Assembly (NCBI GenBank): GCA_905214955.1
Contig: CAJMON010000074.1
Span: forward strand, 1 to 13,796
From: an uncultured bacterium
Lineage (GTDB): Bacteria > Bacillota > Clostridia > Lachnospirales > Lachnospiraceae
Length of the DNA: 13,796 nucleotides
Reading direction: 5' to 3'
The notes below the pieces were generated by a model that was not told where the DNA came from, did not search any database, and saw nothing but the letters and a program-made list of their open reading frames with translations. Shown piece after piece: positions 6,900 to 12,903 of this stretch (its first letter is position 1; the number at the start of each line of letters is the position of its first letter). A program made the translations under genes and the position numbers.

Positions 6900-7841
6900 T
6901 TAGTTGTTGTGTTCCTGTAAAAATGTCTCAATCTCTTCTTTGGAAGGAAGTGCCGGGATACCGCCTGGCTTCTGCACACAGAGTGCGCCGGAAGCATTTC
7001 CATAGCGGACTGCATCCTGAATCTTCTCAAAGGTAAGATCTTCTTTTGTCTTCACCTGGCTCATCAGAAGCTTTGCCAAAAAGCCTCCCCAGAAAGCATC
7101 TCCTGCTCCTGTGGCATCTACTGCTTTTACTTTGTGTCCCGGTACTGTCCCGGTAACTCCATCAAAGAAATATCTGGCCCCCTCTGATCCCAATGTCTCA
7201 ATCACAACAGAAATTCCATACGTCTCCATCGTTTTGGGGATGTTTTCCTCACCACCCACAAAATTCTGCTCTTCCTCTGAAATTTTCAGAAAATCCACAT
7301 AGGGAAGAATCTCTGTCACCACATCAATGGCAGCCTTTTCATCCGGCCAAACCACATTTCGGTAATTCACATCATAGCTAACCAGCTTTCCCTTTTCACT
7401 GGCCATCTTCATAGCGTAAGCTGCTGCAGAGCGCGCAGGCTCTTTTGACATATTAAAAGACCCGGCATGAAGCAGCACTGCCTGAGCAATGTCTGACTCT
7501 TTCACATCGGCTTTTGTAAGGAGCATATCCGCTCCCGGTTTTCTGGCAAAAGTAAAGGAGCGTTCTCCATTTTCGTAGAGCGTCACAAATGCAAGGGTGG
7601 TCACTGCCTCGTCTGTAAGATCCGGACACAAAACCTCCACCTGGTCTTTTTCCAGAGTCTCTTTTAAGAAACGGCCAAAATCATCATTTCCCAGCTTTCC
7701 AAGAAATCCGGTACTGATTCCATTTCTGGCCATGGCAATACAAGCATTCGCAGGCGCGCCGCCCGGATTCCGGATATAAGATGCCGGCTGACTGCCTGGG
7801 GTAAAATCGATGAGCATTTCACCGACACAGATCACTTCCAT
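6900..7841 (-). CDS. PfkB-family carbohydrate kinase, probable fructokinase
   Basis: This ribokinase-fold sugar kinase (313 residues) transfers phosphate from ATP to a sugar, most likely fructose to fructose-6-phosphate. The family's first signature begins at NPGGAPANACIAMARNG (about 25-41). The second is DATGAGDAFWGGF (242-254), with catalytic base D248 and the anion hole GAGD. SYDVNYR (155-161) is typical of fructokinases of the ScrK type. The ATG at 7841 has CGGAGG ten bases upstream; a GTG two codons earlier (7847) is possible, and the longer frame to 7898 crosses the promoter. The gene has its own promoter and a terminator-like hairpin. The closely related 2-keto-3-deoxygluconate and tagatose kinases cannot be ruled out. 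Confidence 0.85.
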   Translation of the reverse strand: MEVICVGEMLIDFTPGSQPASYIRNPGGAPANACIAMARNGISTGFLGKLGNDDFGRFLKETLEKDQVEVLCPDLTDEAVTTLAFVTLYENGERSFTFARKPGADMLLTKADVKESDIAQAVLLHAGSFNMSKEPARSAAAYAMKMASEKGKLVSYDVNYRNVVWPDEKAAIDVVTEILPYVDFLKISEEEQNFVGGEENIPKTMETYGISVVIETLGSEGARYFFDGVTGTVPGHKVKAVDATGAGDAFWGGFLAKLLMSQVKTKEDLTFEKIQDAVRYGNASGALCVQKPGGIPALPSKEEIETFLQEHNN

Positions 7842-7880
7842 CTTCACAATGCCTCCGTTGATCTTTTGTTTTCTGCGTCT

Positions 7881-7909
7881 ATTATAGTATAATTGCACGA
7901 AAAAAGCAA
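7881..7909 (-). promoter_or_regulatory. Promoter of the sugar kinase gene
   Basis: On the minus strand a perfect TATAAT (7881-7886) lies 17 bases from TTGCTT (7904-7909). Transcription would start near 7875, leaving a leader of about 33 bases. The opposite strand carries another perfect TATAAT at 7888-7893 with TTGTTT sixteen bases upstream (7866-7871), so two divergent -10 boxes sit one base apart. Confidence 0.7.
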
Positions 7910-7934
7910 TTCTGAATCCATTCTTTTTTTCAGA

Positions 7935-7963
7935 TTTACATCTTTCAGAAAAACGTGTATAGT
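7935..7963 (+). promoter_or_regulatory. Promoter of the ttcA-like gene
   Basis: TTTACA (7935-7940, five of six) and TATAGT (7958-7963, five of six) are separated by exactly 17 bases on the plus strand. Transcription from about 7970 would give a leader of around 30 bases that includes AAGGAAG ahead of the TTG start. Confidence 0.72.
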
Positions 7964-7999
7964 TAAAAAGGAACTTTTTTATGAAAGGAAGAATCTATT

Positions 8000-8716
8000 T
8001 TGGAATTACAGAAGCTGTTTAGTTATACACGCCAGGCTGTGGATGCCTATGACATGATTCAGGATGGTGACCGGATTGCCATCGGCATTTCCGGTGGGAA
8101 GGACAGCCTGACCCTTCTCTACGCCCTCCAGGGACTCTCCCGGTTTTATCCAAAACACTTTGAAGTCGAGGCTGTAACGGTCTCTCTTGGGTTTCCAGGC
8201 TTTGATCTGACTCCTGTCAAAAACCTCTGTCATGAACTTGGCGTCCGCCATACCACCTTGGAGACCCAGATCGGCCCCCTGGTCTTTGACACCCTGAAAG
8301 AAGAAAATCCCTGTTCTCTGTGCGCACGTATGCGCAAAGGGGCCTTAAACAATACCGTTTTGGAGCTTGGGTGCAACAAAGTGGCCTATGCCCACCAGCG
8401 GGAAGACATGTTGGAAACCATGCTCCTTTCCCTGCTCTACGAAGGACGTTTCTACTGTTTCCCTCCAAAAACGGCTCTCGACAAGTCCGGTCTTACGGTC
8501 ATCCGTCCTTTGATGTTTGTGTCGGAAGCAGAAGTCATAGGATTTAAAAACAAATACCACCTGCCCGTGGTGAAAAGTCCCTGCCCCGCAGACGGCCACA
8601 CCAGACGTGCCTATGTCCGTGACCTGATTCACCGGCTGAACCGTGAAAATCCAGGGGCTTCCCAGCGGATGTTTACTGCCATTTTAAACGGTACCTTCCC
8701 GGACTGGCCGGCATAA
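8000..8716 (+). CDS. TtcA-like tRNA thiolation protein (PP-loop ATPase)
   Basis: This cytoplasmic adenylating enzyme (238 residues) has the N-type PP-loop SGGKDS at 31-36, which activates a tRNA base for sulfur transfer. Two cysteines in PCSLC (C105, C108) and a third in SPCPADGH (C195) match the iron-sulfur cluster ligands of the TtcA family, which makes 2-thiocytidine in tRNA. HQREDMLETMLLSLLYEG corresponds to the family's second conserved block. It is shorter than enterobacterial TtcA (about 310), as clostridial members tend to be. The start is a TTG at 8000 with AAGGAAG eight bases upstream; no in-frame ATG lies nearby and the MELQKLFSYTR start matches family members as I recall them. Exact tRNA target is uncertain. 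It is transcribed alone or with the small gene after repeat copy A. Confidence 0.82.
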   Translation: MELQKLFSYTRQAVDAYDMIQDGDRIAIGISGGKDSLTLLYALQGLSRFYPKHFEVEAVTVSLGFPGFDLTPVKNLCHELGVRHTTLETQIGPLVFDTLKEENPCSLCARMRKGALNNTVLELGCNKVAYAHQREDMLETMLLSLLYEGRFYCFPPKTALDKSGLTVIRPLMFVSEAEVIGFKNKYHLPVVKSPCPADGHTRRAYVRDLIHRLNRENPGASQRMFTAILNGTFPDWPA

Positions 8717-8753
8717 CACCTTTCCCTGTTTAGAAAGTCTTCATAGGTTTTTT

Positions 8754-8773
8754 AGATTTAAAATCTGTTTTTT
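8754..8773 (+). terminator. Weak AT-rich terminator after the ttcA-like gene
   Basis: AGAT (8754-8757) and ATCT (8763-8766) can pair around an AT-rich loop (up to six pairs if the loop shrinks), followed by GTTTTTTC. The stem is weak, so read-through into repeat copy A is plausible. Confidence 0.3.
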
Positions 8774-8802
8774 CTCCGAAAAATATGATACGATCATGTC
8801 AA

Positions 8803-8982
8803 GACGTTAAGAGCAAAAGATGCCTTACGGATTGTTCCGTACTTCGTATCTTCATATTCACTACAGTCTGTGCAAAACGAACATCCAGTGGATGTTCCTG
8901 CACCATATCGTGGCGGGTCATTAAGCTATAAAACCACTCCTGTGCAGGCACATCGTGGTTTCTGGCTTTTAGCCCTGGCATC
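8803..8982 (+). repeat. Hairpin-rich MITE-like element, copy A
   Basis: This 180-base non-coding element has a second, inverted copy at 12721-12903. Bases 8814-8848 are identical to copy B (35/35) and 8922-8982 match at about 56 of 61. Visible structure: closing stem GATGCC (8819-8824) with GGCATC (8977-8982); hairpin 1 TACGGA-TTGT-TCCGTA (8826-8841); central hairpin GTGCA aaac GAACATCC agt GGATGTTC c TGCAC (8870-8903); and hairpin 3 AAACCAC with GTGGTTT (8931-8961) enclosing GTG-CAGG-CAC. An imperfect direct repeat (tcatgtcaa 8794-8802, tcatgttaa 8981-8989) may be an old target duplication. No transposase or open frame supported by codon conservation was found. Family not recognised. The remaining parts of 8717-9014 hold only a weak terminator and the next gene's ribosome site. 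Confidence 0.8.
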
Positions 8983-9014
8983 ATGTTAATAATCAAGTTA
9001 GGAGATATGTAATT

Positions 9015-9410
9015 ATGAGAGAACGATTTCAACGTTTTATGTCCGGCCGCTACGGCGTTGATGAACTTTCCAGATTTCTGTTAGGAGTGACTGCCATCTT
9101 ATGCATCCTTGGTATTTTTCTTCGCAGCAGCATTCTAAACGGCCTGGTATTTCTTGCCATCATACTGATTTATTTCCGTATGTTTTCCAGGAATTTTTCC
9201 AAACGCAATCAGGAAAATGAACGTTACATGACCTATCAGAACAAGGTCACCGGATTTTTTAAAAAGCAGAAAAATCTGTTTGAGCAGCGCAAAATATACC
9301 ATATTTACACCTGCCCAAGCTGCAAGCAGAAAATTCGCATTCCAAAGGGCAAAGGAAAGATTCAGGTTACCTGCCCCAAATGCCACACCCAGTTTATCAA
9401 AAAGAGCTGA
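9015..9410 (+). CDS. Small membrane protein with C-terminal zinc ribbon
   Basis: This is a 131-residue protein of unknown function. After a basic N-terminus (about 1-20) come two hydrophobic segments (about 21-36 and 40-55), then a basic, charged linker (56-95), and a four-cysteine zinc ribbon: CPSC (C100, C103) and CPKC (C120, C123) with 16 residues between. Two helices would place both ends in the cytoplasm, leaving the ribbon facing inward. The ATG at 9015 has AGGAG ten bases upstream. It lies just after repeat copy A and ends before a strong bidirectional terminator. Similar zinc-ribbon membrane proteins are common hypothetical genes in Clostridia. The ribbon suggests a nucleic-acid or protein contact, but no function is assigned. 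Confidence 0.75.
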   Translation: MRERFQRFMSGRYGVDELSRFLLGVTAILCILGIFLRSSILNGLVFLAIILIYFRMFSRNFSKRNQENERYMTYQNKVTGFFKKQKNLFEQRKIYHIYTCPSCKQKIRIPKGKGKIQVTCPKCHTQFIKKS

Positions 9411-9420
9411 TTTTTCAAGC

Positions 9421-9460
9421 AAAAAGTTCCGCCAGAGTCATCCCCTGACGGAACTTTTTT
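9421..9460. terminator. Bidirectional terminator between convergent genes
   Basis: AGTTCCGCCAG (9425-9435) pairs with CTGACGGAACT (9445-9455), with one position that is C opposite A or G opposite U depending on strand. The stem is flanked by AAAAA on the left and TTTTTT on the right, so it can end transcripts from both sides. It lies 14 bases after the zinc-ribbon gene and three bases before the stop of the PHP gene. Confidence 0.88.
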
Positions 9461-9463
9461 ATC

Positions 9464-10294
9464 TTAAAACTCTTTTTTCCCTTCAATCTCTTCTTTCTGG
9501 TAATCGTTCCGACTCCTTGGAATCTCCAGATACCTGGACTGTCCCCGGCGTCCCGGCATTCTTGCAAGACCAGCTGCCTTGTTGTATACCCAGAACGAAT
9601 ATAACAGTACATTGTGTACCTTTCCGATCTTATCCCTGGTGGTTCCGCCGTACAAAGAACCACCGCTCTGGATTGCTGCTTTCTCTTTGACCAGCTCAAT
9701 CAGCTGGGATTCTGTCTCTATTCTTCTTGGCAGCCTGGTATAGGCCGTTCCGATACAGTTCATCCTGTGGGAATCGCTTCCCCCAAATCCAGGCAGATGA
9801 TGATCTGCGGCTGCTTTTCTGGCCAGCATATTGGCCTGTGCAGGCTCGCAGGAATTGAATGTTTCCATAAAGTCGAATTTATCCAATATGTCCGGATTCT
9901 TCTTAAAAAAACCTGTCCCGCCCAGGCTCATATATTTTTCACCGAATGGGTGGGCCGGGCCTAAGATTCCTCCAAACTTATGCACAATAAAGATAAGCAG
10001 CGGCAGAGGCATTCCCCGAAGTTCCAGGATCTTAAGTTTGACATTTTCCGGCATTACCACCAACATGTGTCCTGCATTGCTGGTATCATACTCAATTCCC
10101 TTAAGAACCACAAAATCCGTATACTTCTGTCCTTTGATGTGTTTTTTCCAATAACGATATGCATCATAGCTGTTGTGATCTGTGATCAGCATTCCATCAT
10201 ATCCCAGTTCTTTCAGCCGGACGATATACTCCTCTATGCTTACTTTTCCATCCAAAGATCCCTCTTTTGTATGGCAGTGCATGTCCAGTTTCAA
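9464..10294 (-). CDS. PHP-domain metal-dependent phosphoesterase
   Basis: This protein of the polymerase-and-histidinol-phosphatase superfamily (276 residues) is expected to hydrolyse a phosphoester with a multi-metal centre. The metal-ligand motifs appear in order: HCH (H6, H8), TDHNS (D39, H40), KGIEYD (E68), AGHML (H76), PAHPF (H115) and GGSDSH (D174, H176). This fits the YciV/TrpH-like single-domain group (COG0613); the substrate is unknown. The basic C-terminal tail after about residue 240 is not part of the catalytic fold. The start is TTG at 10294, with GGAGG seven bases upstream, two bases after the stop of the SseB-domain gene, so the two are translationally coupled. It closes the operon that begins with the amino-acid transporter. 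Confidence 0.85.
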   Translation of the reverse strand: MKLDMHCHTKEGSLDGKVSIEEYIVRLKELGYDGMLITDHNSYDAYRYWKKHIKGQKYTDFVVLKGIEYDTSNAGHMLVVMPENVKLKILELRGMPLPLLIFIVHKFGGILGPAHPFGEKYMSLGGTGFFKKNPDILDKFDFMETFNSCEPAQANMLARKAAADHHLPGFGGSDSHRMNCIGTAYTRLPRRIETESQLIELVKEKAAIQSGGSLYGGTTRDKIGKVHNVLLYSFWVYNKAAGLARMPGRRGQSRYLEIPRSRNDYQKEEIEGKKEF

Positions 10295-10296
10295 CC

Positions 10297-11049
10297 TTAT
10301 GCCTCCTTTATCTGAAGCTGTGCGGTCGGAAGAATGATGTTCACGCCGTTTGGATTGATGCAGATTCCTTTTGCCGGATCTTTCACAATCAGAGCCAGTT
10401 TGTCATAAGGCACCACTGCGGTGTGGAATTTTTTCTCCCGGTTAAATTTCTGGAATTCTCCAATGTCTGTAAAGATAGGCTGATAAGCGTCTCCGTTTTT
10501 CAGTTTTAAGAAGGGTACCATGTTTTTGTCCTGAATGGCCATGATGTAAGTGCCCTTGCGAAAATGAGCCAGCATCTCCTCTTCCATCTCTTTTAATTCC
10601 GGAGTTACCTGAGGTTTGGGACTTCTGCGCAGTTCCTGCATAAAATACAGGGAGGTCAGCATCAGCTCCGGGTTTTCCACACGGATCTTTCCTTCCGGAA
10701 GCTGGGAAGCATCCGGACGTCTTACCAGTTCATTGAGAGCCACTTTTGCCGGCTTTTCTCCGCCCATGTCCAGAGAAAGTTCATTGACCCCCATAGCATA
10801 CAGGCTGGAATAAAAGATCAGGAACTGCTTATTGTCCAGCTTTGCAAGCTGCAGCGGAATCTTCTTCTCCAGAAACTCCTTTGCCGTATTTTTTGCCAGT
10901 TCCTCTGTACGGAACAGAAGCACTTCATCATCGAAGGTCTCCGGGTCACAGTATACAAAAGGCATTTTGGTGCAGGGTGACAAATAGACAAACATCTCCT
11001 GTGAATCCTTCAGTTCTCCCAGAACAGCCATCTTTTCTTTGTTTTCCAT
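10297..11049 (-). CDS. SseB-domain protein
   Basis: This 250-residue soluble protein resembles the SseB N-terminal domain family (PF07179), named from a type III secretion protein but widespread in Firmicutes with no secretion role. Two similar halves are suggested. The first (about 15-110) contains FVYLSPCTKMPFVYCDPETFDDEVLLFRT (abridged: key parts FVYLSP and VLLFRT). The second (about 160-250) contains YIMAIQDKN, PIFTDIGEFQKF and KGICINPNGVNIILP, and the last of these is the family's most typical motif. No signal peptide or membrane helix is seen. The ATG at 11049 is preceded by AAAGGAAA. It follows the ABC ATPase gene by 48 bases and precedes the PHP gene by two. Its biochemical role is unknown. 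Confidence 0.72.
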   Translation of the reverse strand: MENKEKMAVLGELKDSQEMFVYLSPCTKMPFVYCDPETFDDEVLLFRTEELAKNTAKEFLEKKIPLQLAKLDNKQFLIFYSSLYAMGVNELSLDMGGEKPAKVALNELVRRPDASQLPEGKIRVENPELMLTSLYFMQELRRSPKPQVTPELKEMEEEMLAHFRKGTYIMAIQDKNMVPFLKLKNGDAYQPIFTDIGEFQKFNREKKFHTAVVPYDKLALIVKDPAKGICINPNGVNIILPTAQLQIKEA

Positions 11050-11097
11050 AGTGCTTTCCTTTCTTCTTCCATTTCTCTATTATTTCATGATCTGCTT

Positions 11098-11841
11098 TCA
11101 GCCATTCATGAATCGGCTCAGGAAATCCTTTGTCAGAGGATTCTTCGGATCACCAAAAATCTGCTCCGGTTTTCCTTCCTCGGCAATGACACCGTTTGCC
11201 ATAAATACCACATGGCTGGACACATCTCTGGCAAATGCCATCTCATGCGTGACGATAATCATGGTAAGCCCCTCTTTTGCAAGACCGCGCATAACCTGAA
11301 GGACTTCTCCTACCATCTGCGGATCCAGTGCAGAAGTCGGTTCATCAAACAGAAGCACTTCCGGTTCCATCGCCAGTGCCCTGGCGATGGCCACACGCTG
11401 TTTCTGTCCTCCGGAAAGCTGTCTCGGCCGTGCGTTGATGTAAGGTGCCATTCCTACCTTTTCCAGATAACTCATCGCATTTTTTCTGGCAGTTTCTTTG
11501 TCTTTTTTCAGGACTTTGATCTGTCCTACCATGCAGTTGCCAAGAACAGTCATGTTGTTAAACAGATTAAAATTCTGGAACACCATTCCTACCTTCGCCC
11601 GATAATCTGATGCATTTACTCCTGTACTGGCAATATCCGTGCCATGGTAGATAATCTCTCCGGTAGTAGGTGTTTCCAGCAGATTCATGCACCGCAGCAG
11701 TGTGGATTTTCCGGAACCCGAAGCTCCGATGATGCAGGTGACATCTCCTGGATATACATTAAAATCAATATCCCTGAGCACTACATTTTTTCCAAAGGTC
11801 TTGCTTAAATGCTTTACCTGAAGGAGTGCTTCCCCGTTCAT
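11098..11841 (-). CDS. Amino-acid ABC transporter ATPase (GlnQ/HisP type)
   Basis: This cytoplasmic ATPase (247 residues, normal for polar amino-acid importers) energises the permease encoded upstream. All nucleotide-binding motifs are intact: Walker A GASGSGKST (39-47), Q-loop Q89, signature LSGGQ (142-146), Walker B LLFDEPTS with catalytic E167, D-loop SALD, and switch histidine H199 in VTHEM. The C-terminal ending (GDPKNPLTKDFLSRFMNG) is typical of COG1126 members. The ATG at 11841 overlaps the permease stop codon as ATGA, with GGAGG seven bases upstream inside the permease gene, so the two are translationally coupled. The amino acid transported cannot be read from the sequence. Confidence 0.93.
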   Translation of the reverse strand: MNGEALLQVKHLSKTFGKNVVLRDIDFNVYPGDVTCIIGASGSGKSTLLRCMNLLETPTTGEIIYHGTDIASTGVNASDYRAKVGMVFQNFNLFNNMTVLGNCMVGQIKVLKKDKETARKNAMSYLEKVGMAPYINARPRQLSGGQKQRVAIARALAMEPEVLLFDEPTSALDPQMVGEVLQVMRGLAKEGLTMIIVTHEMAFARDVSSHVVFMANGVIAEEGKPEQIFGDPKNPLTKDFLSRFMNG

Positions 11842-12632
11842 TCTTCATCCTCCTTTTTTGCTGCCTGATACCGGTACATTCCGCTGGTGTGGGCCAGGGT
11901 GTCCGTCGTCGCCAGGTCGTAATTATCCGAGCCGTCCATCTTGCTCTCCCAAAACCGCAAAATTCTGGAACAGGTAAAGGTCAGTACAAAGTAAATGACC
12001 ATCGTGATGGTAAATGCTTCGAAATACGTATACAGCGCTCCGGCGACTCCTTTGGTGGTATAGAATAATTCTACTACACCTATGATAGAAAGTACACAGG
12101 TATCCTTAATATTTATAATTAAATTGTTGCCGATCTGGGGCATAATGTTCCGCAGTGCCTGTGGCAGGATGACATTGACCATAGTCTGGAAGTGAGTCAT
12201 GCCGATGGCCTTGGCTCCTTCTGTCTGGCCCGGATCAATGGAAAGCACACCGCCCCGGACAGTTTCTGCCATGTAGGCACCTGTATTGATTGACACAATA
12301 AAAAACGCTGCAAACCACATGGACATGTTGATGTTAAAAACAGCCGCAGAACCAAAGTAAATAAACATGGCCTGGCACATCATGGGGGTTCCCCGGAATA
12401 CTTCTACATAAATATTTAAAATCAGTTTTACAATCCAAAGTCCTGCCCGTTTTCCGATGCTGTCCCGCCTGGAAACCGGTATGGTCTGGATAATACCGGC
12501 AATAAAGCCGATGATGCAGCCAATTAAGGTGCCCACAAGAGCGATGATCATGGTTCTTCCTGCTCCTGCCGCAAACGATGGACCGTATTTCTGCAGGATA
12601 TAAAGAATCCGTCCTCCAAAATCCTCTGGCAT
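11838..12632 (-). CDS. Amino-acid ABC transporter permease (HisM/GlnP family)
   Basis: This inner-membrane permease (264 residues) belongs to the polar amino-acid importer family. Hydrophobic helices lie at about residues 24-50, 85-115, 170-195 and 205-225. EVFRGTPMMCQ (77-87) is the characteristic block before the third helix. The EAA loop is at about 138-163 (EGAKAIGMTHFQTMVNVILP). A charged hydrophilic C-terminal tail (about 230-264) is longer than in many relatives. The ATG at 12632 has AAAGGAGA eight bases upstream. The gene overlaps the ATPase start by four bases. Upstream it is separated from the binding-protein gene by a terminator-like hairpin and the repeat copy B, so its expression may be lowered relative to the binding protein. 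Confidence 0.92.
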   Translation of the reverse strand: MPEDFGGRILYILQKYGPSFAAGAGRTMIIALVGTLIGCIIGFIAGIIQTIPVSRRDSIGKRAGLWIVKLILNIYVEVFRGTPMMCQAMFIYFGSAAVFNINMSMWFAAFFIVSINTGAYMAETVRGGVLSIDPGQTEGAKAIGMTHFQTMVNVILPQALRNIMPQIGNNLIINIKDTCVLSIIGVVELFYTTKGVAGALYTYFEAFTITMVIYFVLTFTCSRILRFWESKMDGSDNYDLATTDTLAHTSGMYRYQAAKKEDEE

Positions 12633-12651
12633 TTGTTTTCTCTCCTTTCAC

Positions 12652-12690
12652 AAAAACGGCACGGGAAAAACGCTTTCATCCCCGTGCCAG
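12652..12690 (-). terminator. Intercistronic terminator or attenuating hairpin
   Basis: On the minus strand GGCACGGG pairs perfectly with CCCGTGCC (12681-12688 with 12658-12665) around a 15-base loop, followed by GTTTTTG. It lies between the amino-acid-binding protein gene and its permease. Partial read-through would give more binding protein than permease, a common arrangement. Confidence 0.72.
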
Positions 12691-12720
12691 AATACGCTGT
12701 ATGTATCCAATTATTCAGAT

Positions 12721-12903
12721 GATGCCAGGGTCAAAAGCCTGAAACCACGATGTGCTTGCACAGGAGTGGTTTTATGGCTTAGTGGCCCGCCCCAATATGA
12801 GCATAAAAGTGGAGCGCAAGCTTCGCGATATGCGAATATTGGGCAGGATTGTGAAAGTACGAAGTACGGAACAATCCGTAAGGCATCTTTTGACACTCAC
12901 ATC
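12721..12903 (-). repeat. Hairpin-rich MITE-like element, copy B, with 8-bp target duplication
   Basis: This 183-base inverted relative of 8803-8982 is bounded on both sides by attcagat (12713-12720 and 12904-12911), a perfect 8-base direct repeat of the kind left by insertion. The outer parts match copy A (12858-12892 identically), including hairpin 1 (TACGGA/TCCGTA) and hairpin 3 (AAACCAC/GTGGTTT). The central hairpin is different: CCCAATAT (12791-12798) pairs with ATATTGGG (12836-12843), then a GA/GA internal mismatch, then GCATA with TATGC. The insertion replaces the inferred original TAA stop of the binding-protein gene with TGA (12902-12904). Read in the direction of transcription the element has the same orientation as copy A. 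Family not recognised. Confidence 0.82.

Noticed and set aside
7981..8022. Possible 13-codon leader peptide (ATG at 7981) overlapping the ttcA-like start
   Set aside because: The likely transcription start (about 7970) leaves its ribosome site at the extreme 5' end, and AAGGAAG fits the TTG at 8000 better. No regulatory codon pattern is visible.
8799..9032. Open frames antisense to the repeat copies that share peptides (NHDV-AQEWFY, RSTEQSVRHLL)
   Set aside because: The shared peptides follow from the nearly identical DNA. In the 61-base conserved part most differences change the residue, copy B has an in-frame TGA, and the middle peptides are unrelated. This favours structure, not protein, as the conserved quantity.
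12666..12680. cre-like sequence (TGAAAGCG) in the loop of the intercistronic terminator
   Set aside because: It matches only about 12 of 14 consensus positions, fails at the conserved 3' end, and lies in the loop of a terminator with no promoter.
8803..12903. CRISPR array or composite transposon formed by the two repeats
   Set aside because: There are only two inverted copies 3.7 kb apart, with housekeeping-type transporter genes between them, each with its own flanking duplication and no transposase or cas gene.
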